A DNA stretch of 64,000 nucleotides from Paralvinella palmiformis (Eukaryota; Annelida; Polychaeta; Terebellida; Alvinellidae): assembly GCA_025642065.1 (NCBI GenBank), contig JAODUP010000506.1, positions 246,501-310,500 on the forward strand, read 5' to 3'. Shown in pieces: positions 48,086 to 61,400 of the stretch (within the stretch, counting starts at the first letter, position 1; each line of letters begins with the position of its first letter). Below the pieces are notes generated by a model. It was given only the letters and a program-made list of their open reading frames with translations, was not told the DNA's origin and did no database searches. A program made the translations under genes and the position numbers.

Positions 48086-51000
48086 TATTGTCTCCTAGCT
48101 TAATGGGGTTTTTGTGTGGGGAACAATTTGTACTTCATTTGGAATACAATTATTACTGATTGGGGTTAGCTACGGGTGTATATGTATACAGACGTGTTCG
48201 AGTTGTGTTTGTGTATGCTTGACGTAGCTCAACCGTTTAGCCTTGACGGCTGACATTACCATAAGCCCATCCATTGTACATTTATCATCTCTTGTACATA
48301 ATTCACATTGTATTATAACGCAGATGGATATTTATTGCCATGCCATACGTGAAGCAGTTTCCTCGTTTTTTAAGTTGTCATACTCGCTGAACCGTGTATG
48401 CTTTTATACATTTCTTATAATTTTCACATCATTCTAGGTCTCTCGGTGTTAGTGTTTCCATGTTGATAACAACTCGGCTGTTTTATTCTGACGATGTCAC
48501 ACAGCTGAATGTCTATATCGTCACATCATGATGACTAACCAAAATTTGTAGCTATAGTATTTCTGTTCCTTAAACAGGATTTTATACAAGATTATTTCTA
48601 AGATGACTTGATAGGAATTTTGCACGGTATATCATTGAAAGTAGATAGTACAGTCGTTATGTAGAGGTTATCACCATGCATATGCTGGTGCTGGCTCATC
48701 AGATATCGTGTGGCCAGGTGTACCACGTTTGAGAAGAGTGTGATGTGTATCGATTAAGTGTGAGGAGGACAGATATATCCGTATAGAAAGATTTCTATGG
48801 AGGGAAGTCTGTTCGGGAAGATGTGTGCATCCTTACATCTTACTCCTTCGTCTTGACTAATAAGTACACATTTCACATCATCATCATCAGCACTTTTGTC
48901 CAAACAGAGCGTAACTTGCCAAAGGTCGTTCTGATGCAGTTCTCTAGCCAGTAATCTGAAACATCACTGTTTACTAGATCTCCACATTGTTTACATTGTA
49001 TGGTATTATATGTGAATAGTGTTATTTTGTACATATACCAGTCTGTTGATGGTGTTTTCTATTTCGGGTTTGTCAAGTGTTTTTGTAATAAAAGTGAACT
49101 GCTTTTCTTAGAAGTCATCGGAGCATCTACAGAGCTGTACATTTCTGTTGGTGTAGTTTCATCCAGCACATGATACTGGATACATGTGGCATTGAAACCT
49201 ACTAAATGGTTCTTCTTAATTTATATGAATTTATATGCGACTAGTAGACCAATTGCACTTGTTGTGAAGTCGGGGGGCGGGGTACTACATCGTTGTGAGC
49301 AAATTTCACCTGGGATATATTTTGTTTTAGAGATATCATGTACAGTGTGTATAGATATGCCGATTGTAAATATGTAAAGACAATGCTGTAAAGTCCCAGT
49401 GTCCGTGTGCTGGCTCATTCTATCTATATGTATTATTTGTTGTGTGTATTTAATATGGAGACATTGCATTTTATTCCTGTAATATACGAGGCAGCATCTC
49501 TTATTGTTTTAACATTAGTGAATTCTTTCGCCATTTTGGTTTAGGATAAATGTTTCCCTCATCGATAAGCAAATATTATCATTGTCTCATCGTTAAGCAC
49601 ACATTATCATTGTTTTCCAATACTGATTTCTCGTCGTAACACTGATGAGGACATCATGATGTTCGCTCTCTTTTTTTTGTATTCCCCTTTTAGAGGAATT
49701 ATTTTTACATCTAGGATTAAGCTTCGCTTTTAGGCGCAAGATTTGAAGGCGGCAGTTTCGTTGTGTTTGGCATCTTGTGGTTATTGTTACAAGCGCTGCT
49801 GTTTAAATTTTAGCGACTCGTCTCTGGACCTTTTTCAAATATGCAACACAGTTTCTGGATGAAAGGAAAGATTTCCTTCGAGGCAGTTGTTTAGAAGCTT
49901 TCAGCCAAGCCAGTTTGGCATCATTGGCCGTCATTTAGATTGAACATTCTGAAATACGATATTTTATACGTTATTGATATTTAGGTAGAACAGCTAACCA
50001 TGTGGATTGTTGTGGGCGCATTTATTGACAGAGGCCAAGTGCATTTGTTTTTAGCGACTCGACAGTTTGCAGTACTGTTCATTCGTGTTCTGTGCAAATT
50101 TCATTATCTGCTTAAAGACTTCATTCACACACTAATCAGCTACTGCGACTAGTGTTCGTAACGTTTTCTGAATCGCTGTAATATATGGGGCCTGCACAGC
50201 AGATCGTTGTGACTTAAGTTGCCCAACCGTTGACCAGCCCAGATTAGTTGTGTAGTTGTACCGTTATTGGCATGTTTGATCTCTCAGTCACAGCGTCCGT
50301 TCTGGTTCAAGTCTCTACTGATAGTGTTAGCCCGAGAAATCAGTGGTACAGTGTGTTATGATGTTCTTGTTGTTTATTTTAGGAATATGCAGAATGTTTT
50401 GAGAGATAGTGCCAACTTTGTGATGGTGTCTCTTTGCTGTTTTGTTGCGTTCTTTTGTATGTATTGTAGTACTGTTTTCATCCAGCATACTTAGAGAAAT
50501 CAAGAGAAGGTCGAAGCAAGACAGACAATTCCCATTTCCACATCAGCATTGAGGCCCATCAATGTTCACGTCGTCATATTCCCATTTTATGGCGTGTAGG
50601 CGTTTGAACAGACTTTGTTTTCTGACATTATCCTACTATGTAAGAACTGTTGGCAAACGTGTACATCACAAAAAATAAATACAGTCCAGATATTTTTCTT
50701 GGTATAAATCTGTGTTATGTTTGATCTTGCATAAATGCCATACTCGGTTCAATCAGTTTGAAAAAAGTGTGAATTCTTGTATTCTATGCTATTTTTCATT
50801 AACACACACACACACAAACATTACAAAAAGGATATAAAACTTATCTGTGATCAAGCACTTTTGAACAATTCTGGAAAATAAAAGTTAATTTATTATTATT
50901 ATTAGCCTTTTCTCCCACAAAATCATATTCTATTTTAGGAAGCCTTACAGGTAACATAAGATGTTAATGGTGGGCAATAGATGAGGCCAAAGAAAAAATG

Positions 51001-52450
51001 TGGTAGGTAGGTTTATCATTTTATTTTTGCAATGCAAGGTGATTCGTACACATATTACAGAATATAGACCACATGTGGGCATATATAAGTAACATGCTGC
51101 ATGCCACTTGGGAAGTCAAGATCCGACTTTTTCCCACCCGCATGGGGAGATTGGTGGGTTTTTTGGAAATCTCATGAGATTTCAAGGAAAACAAACCCGC
51201 CTGAGAGAAGTCAAGATGGTACTTCGATAATGAGTGCAAATTCAATGATTTAATTCAGGATGTTTACAATCTTCTATCATACATATCTGTGCTCCTACAA
51301 CATATTGCTATCATGCTGTTCTACAGATGTCGGATTTGAATGATTAAATCTCGGTGTTACAGTGTTTTATCTCACCATTTGTCATCTAACTGCCACATAA
51401 TGTTACCAATATTTATTCAATGCCACATAGTTATAACATTTCTTAAAATAAAACTAGTAAACACGTGACAAAGAAACTGTCAGCAGAAGTACTTATATTG
51501 AGGAGATTTCCCTAATAAATGGTATATGAAATAGATAAATACACCAACAAACGTATATAAGGGAAAACAATTTTGTGGACACATTTCTTACTTGATAAAT
51601 AAACTTAAATGGTTTGTTTATGGGAACTGGCATAATTAATCCAGCAGACCTGTTAGAATTATAATAATGTCCAGCTGGGTTAAAAGTATACAGGCAAGGG
51701 AACCACGGCCCACAAAACTAACCAGTGTTTCGTTCAGTACAAACAAATTCATAAAAAAAATTTAGAAAAAAATGGTTTAAACAATTTAAAGTTAACATCC
51801 ACAATCAATGAAGTGTAAATACTGTGGTATCCCACCTGCGACTAATATCAAGTCTAGACAAAAAGCACTCATTTACCATACAGTCAAGTAAACTATTAAA
51901 CTGAGTAAAACAGGCCAGCTTCTATGAAAGTTAATCTTAAGTGGCTACGTAACTGAGATAAAGTGACACATTAAACGAATGGAGTTAGGCTCCAAAATTG
52001 GTCGAACCCACTCTACTACGCGTATCCAAGTGTGTGACCTCTCTCACCACCAGTTATGATTATTCAAGGTCAGATCCAGGACAACATGCATATAAAAATA
52101 TGAGTGGCTATACGCTGATCCAGATCATCGTCATCCCCATCCATCTATTCAACAATAAAGCACAGAATTTTTAAATTAGAAACAACGCATACGAGATGCA
52201 ACATCACGCACGCGAACACACGCTGACATTATACAATAAGAAAACGACGTTTGGTTGTCTGCAATATGTCTTCACTGTGCTGACAAATGGATAACATCTT
52301 AACTAAAAACGAACAGTAAATCTCAAACAAATAGCTATTCATTTTTCTATGATTATTGCTTCCACGGCAAGTTTTCATCAAGAGTTGTGGGCAGAAATAT
52401 CACCTCAAAAACCAGCAGAAAATTAACCTTGGCTGCTTGATGTCAAAACA
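48086..52450. other. Intergenic/3' UTR zone between convergent PCIF1 and CENP-T
   Basis: No further exons recognised. It contains the PCIF1 3' UTR on the left and the CENP-T 3' UTR on the right. A - strand AATAAA for CENP-T may lie at 51412-51417 or 51020-51025. Near 49555-49620 a short block with ATTATCATTG is tandemly duplicated. Confidence 0.4.
49087..49092 (+). promoter_or_regulatory. Candidate poly(A) signal of PCIF1
   Basis: AATAAA about 1.0 kb after the PCIF1 stop, in otherwise open, non-coding sequence. Another AATAAA near 50683 could serve a longer 3' UTR. Confidence 0.4.
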
Positions 52451-55400
52451 TCACCTCTTCGGTTCTATGACATTGCCCGAACGTGCAATAGGTATTATCT
52501 CTTGTCTGTACTCCAGTGGAAGATATTCCTCAACCAGAGAATACATGGACTGTTCCGGGGTTACAAATCCTTGCCTGTAGAAAAATCAGAACAATGCCAC
52601 ATCAATCGTGACGACCTAAAACGTAGTTGATGTGACAGCATTAAAATATTGCATCACGCTCTTACACCAGTACTTGGTTACACTTACTAGAAATAAATTG
52701 TAAAATCAGAAAGCTACTTTTCCACCATATTCTGTGTGTGTGAAAGGATATGTTACAAACCTTTTCATCAAAAGTTCCACATCACATTCATTATTGGACT
52801 TCCTCTTTGCATGTTGTGCATATGCAGACAGATCTGATGCTACATTCTTCCAGAATTTGTCAGCTCTGTCATGTATGATTAAATGATATATGAGTCAGAA
52901 ATTTCTGTTATCAATTTATCAATTTATAATTCCTTTTCTAGCAAATCATAATAGGTAATAACAATAAAAATACTAAGTCTGTCCTTTGTGTTTATGGCAA
53001 ACTGTGAATATTTGTCTTGGAACCTGAGTTTGTGGAAGCTCCACAGATCCTAGCTTTGTTAATCTAATTTTATATATGGGGAGGACCTAATGCTGTACAG
53101 TACAGATCATGCGAGTAAATTAAATTAAAAAGCAAGAACACTTACACTTTTTCGACCTCATCTAACACTTCTCTGCTCATCCTTTGATTTCTGGTGAAGT
53201 GCTGCGCTATACTTTTGGTCAGTGAACGTGGGAGACGTTTAGGAGGAGCTTCACCTTTAGGTTTCATAGATTTCGGAGCTCTGTTCCTACTGCCGAGAGA
53301 ACACAGTGCAACTATTAGGATAACAGAATATGTTTAAAATACATAACTGGCTGGCTTTCTCTAAATGACAAATAAATCACAAAAGATATTAAAGTGTCAA
53401 CTGTCAACATAACACGTTAATCCTAAATTTACCAGCACACAGCTTTGCCAGTTATTACTACCACTTTAGTCATGCATTGCTTAATGTCTAATGCTGAAGT
53501 ATATTAGACAATTTTGTCTGGACACCTGACATCCCTGACAGTAGAATCACATAGATCACCGTTACCACACCATGCTCCAGATATTTGAACTGTTATGTCC
53601 AGCACACTTACTATTCATTTTTGCTACAGATACGATAACTGTTATAACGTTTTCCTGTAGTTTAAAACTGGATTTATTTCAAGCTGCAAGAATCAGAGTT
53701 TTGTTCACTGTTCATATATCTATTGTTCTCTGCCTAAATAACTATATTTATTTTGCCATAACTATAATACAATAATGCTTTTTGAATGGACTGTTCAATT
53801 AATCCAACTTTTATCTTAAATTCTCAAGTCATAAAGGCAAGGGTATGACTAACAAATCACAATGAAGAAGACTGATGATCCCACAGATCTTAATTTCAAA
53901 TCCCAGTGTCATATTTATAATTACTGGGTAGTTTATTCAACCCAGTAATGACTGCTGAGAGAAGGCATGATGATGTGTATGCTATAATGAGATGCAAGAG
54001 GATTCAGTGAGACTATCTAATCTGTCAGTACTAACATTTTCAGAACTTGCGGTGGCTTTTCGGCTTGCCTGTTTCCTGTGGGAAGGAAGTCAGCTTGAAC
54101 TAACTCAGCAAAAGATGCCTGCATGTTAGCCAATTCAGAATCCACATTTTGAAGTCTGAAAAAACAAACAGACAAAAATCACATGAAACACCAGGACTTC
54201 CCCATCGGTAACCACATCAAAGTTAACATCTCAATGGAAAACCCCCCCAATAAATTAACTACATACGCAGCAGAATTGAGGAGTTCTGTGATCTTCAGCT
54301 GCTTCATCCCGTTAGGAAAGAGAACTGGCATGATTAGTTCCTCTTGCATCTCCGACTCATCACCCAGTTCATCATAATCGACATGATCATTGTGTTCACT
54401 ATCCTCGTTATCAGTAAACATTTTCTCCGTGCTGTGCTGGCTGGTCTCTACTGATTCAGACTCACTGGGTGGTTCATCAGAAACGCTGTCCATATTCTGC
54501 TGATCATCTGCCTGTTCCATAGTCTCTCTAGACACAGATTGGGCTTCACTTTGTAGGATTTCTTTTATTTCAGAAGTAAAACATACTGTGCTAGAATTTC
54601 CCGATTGTATTTCATTAACAACATCGGCTAGTAAACCATCAACAGCTTTCGTGACAACATCAACGGATGGTGACTGTAATTTATCCACTGGCTCATGAAT
54701 TTCAGATGTCTAAAATAAAGAAAGAACAGATGGATCCAGACTCACAGAGAAAATATAAATTCTAGCCAATCTGATGTTTTCTTTTTGTGCAAAACCAACA
54801 TTTTAAATATATTATCACGTTGCTTCATGGAAGATTTAATTCAGTTGATCCACATTGTTTAGCAGAAATTAATTGAACTTTATTTACAATTTCCCCCAAA
54901 AAATATATTACATAAATACAAATACATAATCCAACCAAGGTTTGAACCCATGTGCTACAGGTCTGTGGTATAACCACACTGTCAGTTAGGCCATGAAAAG
55001 GGATTGATAGATTAGGTAAGTCGAGGACAATCAAACAAAACTCACATGTTTATCTTTGTCTTCTTCTTCTTCATAAATGCCATCATCTCTGGCAGCTGAA
55101 AGAAGAATGGCACAGAACATCTGTGATGGGTATTCATCAGCAAATAAAAGAGACATGCATGTGTGCACAAAAACACACACACACACACACACAGAGAGAG
55201 AGTTCAGCTTTCAGTGAGAGATTGTGACAAAAAGAGATTTTCAAGTCATCAAGCCTCACCTTCTTGGTCAATGCGTTCTTTAACATCGGTTGCAAACTTG
55301 GCTATGTTGACATCAGCTCTCCGCTTGTGATGCTCACTTCTGTAGAGCTGTAAGAGGCTGTCTTCTAACTGATCAACACTGAGTAAATCACGAGAAATTA

Positions 55401-58400
55401 CTTCATTTTCATCCATAATTAGCATTATTATTTCATGAAAGTGGAACCTTCAGGTTCCAGCATGTTTCTGGTAAGGCCAGACTTTTATAACACACACACA
55501 CACAGACACACACACACACTTACTCTGACATAACTTGAGTACTATCTAAGATCAGGCTTTCAGGAGCAGTCATTCTTTGAGCAGTTTTTTCTCCAAGTTC
55601 TGTTCCAACTATCGGCGTCTCAGGAGGAGCTGAAAAGGGAATAACATCATCCTGTCATAACATTACATAATCTAGTACAACATATCTCAAACGATAACCA
55701 TGGAAAACATTCAGTGAATCAGCAAAGAACACTGGTATATAAAGAAAAATGCTTTCCCGGAAAATGGTTGAAATTATGTTGTGTTTTGTTCGCAGTAATT
55801 TATAAATCAATGGACAGAAAACGTTAACGACAGACACATGAACCTGTAATAACACCTAGATATTCAGTAAAATATTTTAGGAGGTAACTAAGACAACAAT
55901 GAGCAATAGTTGTACTGAAAACCAAAAACTACTGTTTAAATGTTTTGAGCATAGTAACAAAGGTAAACGAATGACACTAGCTACTGAGAATACACTAAAT
56001 ACCAAGTTACCTGGGCATCAACAGCACGTGGACCAGATTTACTTTATCAAAAGGTACATTGTAAAGAAAAATTCCCAGATTCATCCCTAATACAAATGGG
56101 GCTAATTCATCAATTTAAAGATTAAATGTATGAGTATGCATCAATGCTGAAGTATAGCCTCAAATGGCCAATCTTAGCCACAGTTAACCATGAACATATG
56201 TTTAAGAGTGTTCTGATGAAACCAGTGAATGCAAATGTCATTTAATGAAATATTTAGTGTAATAATTACAGAGTCAAGTACATGACTATCATTTATCTGT
56301 CATATAGAAGTGCACCTATAAATAAAAAATACTGCAGGTTTACCAAGAAAAGGTGCACTCTAAATATGCTTTAAATTAACAATAAAGGGTGAATAAAAAC
56401 CAAATTATAGGCAATCCGCAGTTAAGAACATGATCAAAATATTAAAATATAACCTCTTAACTAAATCTATTAAGAAATATTTACAAATAGAATCATATTG
56501 ATTCTTTTTGCAAGCCAGAAACTACACTTGCAACATATTATTACAAATATCAAGACATACTCAATTATTCATTAACTAACTTTTGTACCTGCTTCGTCTT
56601 CAATCCATCTATAAAGGTTACCCACTCACTGACCCACCCTGTCCATCAACCCATTTATCAATCAACCAAACCACTCATCCTCCAATTGGAAAGTTTGTTA
56701 GTGTGGCAGTGATTTGATGAATTAAAAGAACAAAATCCTTCTGTACATTAATGAACCAAGGAACAAGTTGACGAATCAATATGCAAATTTATATTTTCTT
56801 AAAAGGAACATGTTATGACCGAGACAACATAAACAAAACTGACCATGTGTAACCATAGCTTGTATTAAGCTGCGAGGTGTCGGGTCTTCAGCTGAGCCTT
56901 TCGACAACCGTAACACTGTCGTCTTTTTCTTTGATGGTGTGCTTGGTGACGAGTCTTTGTTCCATCTCGGTGATCGTCGCACTGGAGATAGCTGAGCCAG
57001 TGACTCATGTGCCGATTCATTCACAGATTTAACTTTAGCTGGTGCTGCCGCTAAATGTTCTAGCTATTGTGACACAGAAATTAAACACGATTAGCCTGAG
57101 CTAACAATAACACCAACACCAAGCCAATCCGCAATATCAGCATTTGTAATATTTCTTACGAAGTTTAAATTATTTGTGTGAGCCAATTCGGCACATTACA
57201 AGCAGCCAGCGTAAATCTGGCATATTTTTTCAGCTGTTACATCGACATTTAGTTATCTTTCATTTTGCACCTTTTTATCTTTCAGCATTCGTGCCCGATC
57301 ATGAAGTGGATATCTGTTTGCCTCCAAGAAACTGTAACTGGGAGTCTGATCACCGCTGAATGATTCAGAAAGGAAAACAAAATATTCACAATAAAGATTC
57401 ACTTAAATCTAAAGATAATATGTTCTGGGGTCAGGCATGAGAAATATTCATGTTACACCTACGCAAAAGGTTCGACCTGGAAGGAGCTGCATTATTAATC
57501 AATTTCCGATATAGACTAAATGTTTCAACCTCTGGTGGAAGACATCTGAATAAAGTACACTTTTGTCAATATTGGAGATACAGAAAGTCCCGAACTATGA
57601 AGATATTGTATAAGCCTGAACAACAATAACATTAATAACAATAAAATAAACAATACATTAAAATGCCAAACATCACTCTGCTAATTTGAAATCTTCAAAT
57701 AAACCCATATTTGAACTATAAATTGTCACAAACATACAAGTGTGATAGTATAATTTCAAGTCACTGAAATAAAAAATTATACTGCAGCAGCACTGTATTG
57801 GATTTGGATTATAACACTAATACAAGATTTGCTTACCCTGAGAGGACATGTGTGTCCTCCGAGACAAAGTTGTCGGTAGGTGTCATCTGGTGTACATTTC
57901 TCGCTGTGATGTGTGTGCCTTCAACGGGTGTTTCAGGAGGTGCTGGAAGAAAAGTGAATCACCCTAGATGATACAGTCACTCTACCCAGTCAACGAATGT
58001 CATGGGAAACGCACATTAACCACTCCACGCTTAAAGATGTTTCATCCTCATCAGTGAATTCGAAGTGGAGATGTTTAGCCTTGGTACTGATCAAACCTGT
58101 GACATTCTCAAGGGTATATATTTCAGCTATGTATTTTATTTATCAGTCCATTTGTTTACAAGAACAGTTTATCATGCCACATCAAGAGTCTATAGGTAAA
58201 CAACCTATCATTAAAAAGGTTACCACTAATTACACAACAAATCAAGGATCACATAGCAAGCAACAAAACTTACTATTTTCCCAAAATTTTAATATGACAT
58301 TTGAACGATTAAGCCAGTGTTTAAAAAATACTTTTAATGTATCCTTGTGGAAACGTTGAACTAAATTAATGTATTACCCCACCCACCTATCCATATTACA

Positions 58401-61400
58401 CAAGTACCATCTTCAAGTATTAACTCATGAATGTCATGTACATGTATATATGTTACAATGTTATTTTATTCTTGTTTGATCATTTACTTGTAACCTACAT
58501 ATAGTTTCTGTGAATTTTTTTCTTCTCATTATTGGTTAATAAGTTGAATTGAATTAAGGTATAATATTACTAACTGTTTGTGGTATAACCAACATGCAGC
58601 ACAATCAGGAATCATGCTTTTCAGCTATGCTTTTCTTGTGGGCTGTACTTTTGATGTGACTATCCAAATTAAACTGGCCGCCGTTGTCGACATTTATTGA
58701 ATTGACGTTATATTTGCATTGTGCGAAGCAATTGTTGCCAGTTGGATCATGGCACACCCACTCCTTGTATTCGGCGATTTGTAACCATTTTCCCCTAAAT
58801 TTGCACATTCCCGTTATTGCAGGCATCATTTATCATGTAACTCTGTAAGGTTTACTGAACTCATGTTTCATGCAAAGTGGCGGATGACCCACAACATAGC
58901 AACAATATGATTTTTTTTACTCACTACGTCTTTTCCTGCCACATGAACAAATCAAATTAAAATCAATTTCCAGCCGCTTCAACTATCACCTAGATTATCT
59001 AGTCACAGCGCCACCTGTGGATACTTAAAATTATCTAATAGTTTTCTGAACACGACCAAAACTAAAAATTCAATACATAAATGGACAGATAGGTTTATTA
59101 TAAGAATTCAGGAATAACCACCTTTTCAAGAGTTTATATCTGAAAAAGGGATGATATTCGGGTTTTTGGGTGCAAACCCTGCCTGTAACATATAGCTGAG
59201 GAGTGTGTGCCAAGAGAAAGAAATCAACAAATATAGACATGATTTTCAAAGAACTGTGGGATTGGCACAATGTCTGCACCTCATTTCCTTCGATGGCTTT
59301 TTTTGGCATCAGGCTTGTCAACATCACGAGAATCCCACAATGAGACACTCTAGAAGGTCACACTCTGCCAGTCTGAGTATGTATTTCGTCATTGCTGTTG
59401 TTAGCAGTATCTAACAAAGCAAAATATCTTAGAAAAGAATAGCAGTTTTCCATACTAGGTAATAATAGTACTATTTAATAGGCACAAGTTTTCATATCAG
59501 ATAATTGAGTTCTGTATCATTACATTTATTTAAATACATATTTTAATTCCTAGTCGGATATTTATATATTATATTACTCTCAGAATTCAATAATATTCCA
59601 TTACACTGAAAACTATGATCATGGTTTAATGTATGCACAAAACACACCTTTTCTGCATTTGCAGACCCGTTTTGACAAGTACCATGCAGGTAGGCCTTCA
59701 TCAAACACACACACACACACACACAAAGTGATGGTCAGAAGCATGTTATGCCTTTTAGAATACAATTTTAACTACCCTCATAACAACTATATCTGGGGTC
59801 AAATACATTTGTGAAGTATTTATATTTAAATACTTCAACAAAGTATTTAATTTTTATATACTAGTTTAAAAAAATGTCAACTCTTTATCTGAAAAGTTTG
59901 CCATTAACTCATAACTGAATAGCACATAATAAATCATGTAGTTAATAATTTCTCTATGATCTTTGTGAAGTGGATTTAGTGATCTCTTTAATGCATTGGC
60001 TGCCTATGACCCCTCTCTCAATCAAAGGTAACATTATCCCCCAAAAGAATATTATAATTAGAAGATCAAGCAACTTATGAGCAGATCCAATGAGCAGATC
60101 TCATTTTTTTGTTAAAGGGTTGATCCAGAAGGTATCATTCATTTATGGACATATAATCCAGCTGATACCGCGATCTGACACTGTTATAACTCAATGCAGC
60201 TTTTCAAATATTTGAGATTTACATTCAGAGAATATAACTAATTGTACACCAAACCTTGCTGCAAAGTGCCAGCTTATAGTTTTAAAGTTGTTTGAAGTAT
60301 TGGAGAGTACTGAGAATAACTTCAAGGCTAAGGGTATATCAGTGGGTTCAGTGACATTGGTGGTTTCGAGGGTTAGAACATCTAGCTATGGCAAAAGAAA
60401 ATTTCAGTATTCAGCAGCCAAGCTATGGAATACACTCCCAGCTCACATTCGTGAATCCAAAACACTGAACATTTTTAAGAAGTTGCTGAAAACACATTTG
60501 TTATTGAGCCATTTTGGTGTTTAATTTCTTCTCTTTTTTTTCTTGGTCATCTTTATGTATCCCAATTTAGCTTTATACATATATTGTTATGATTAAACAT
60601 TCAATGAACCGTATATGAAGTCAATGACTTAGAAGTAATTAAACATATTGTCAATTGGATCCACTACTGAGCCTTTGATGGTATGTTTTCGTCACTAATG
60701 CGGCAATAACCAAGACAATGTAAATTACCGGTATATGAGGTCATTTAGTAACTAACTCTCTATTGAAAATAAATTAATTAATCAGTAATTATCCTGTTAT
60801 TAGTATAAATATGCCCATACAAAATAGGTATATGGGGGTACCGAATGTCTTTACGGCCAAATGAATGAGATACAATGCTCTTGGGTACGAGCTGTCTTGT
60901 TACCGATGCTGCCTTCATGAAATGCGCTACTGAGCCAAACAACATTTATCCATAATTACAAAAATCTGATAATTCTACATATAAATATTGATTTCATTAC
61001 AAAGCCATGTATCAACTTGTTTCACTTCTATTTTCACTCCATGACTGCATTAGTTTAAATAAAAATGACGATTGATGTCCGTTTGTATCTAGTCACTAGA
61101 TCTAGAGTATAGACAGCTGCTAAGACACTGAACATTTTTCTCTCAGCGACTGGATTTCTTCACACTGAAATAGAACTGGCCATTAAGCCGACCCCCCCAA
61201 AATAAAGGTCAAAATGTTGACACCAAGTCTCGGCTTAATGGCCGGGACCTACGGTATGAAAAAAGTGCTTTATAAGTTTGGTATTATAATAATAATATCA
61301 GCTTCTACTTGGGCTACTTTCAATCTTCTAACCCATCTCCATGAAATGATTCCTAGTAGCCTACAAACTGAAGTAGATGACTACCTCAATACATAACTTG

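Noticed and set aside
54183..54377. + strand frame of 64 residues
   Set aside because: Antisense shadow of CENP-T exon 10, whose - strand frame joins in phase to its neighbours.
57997..58359. 120-residue + strand frame in CENP-T intron 3
   Set aside because: No recognisable domain, low-complexity AT-rich composition and no splice partner.
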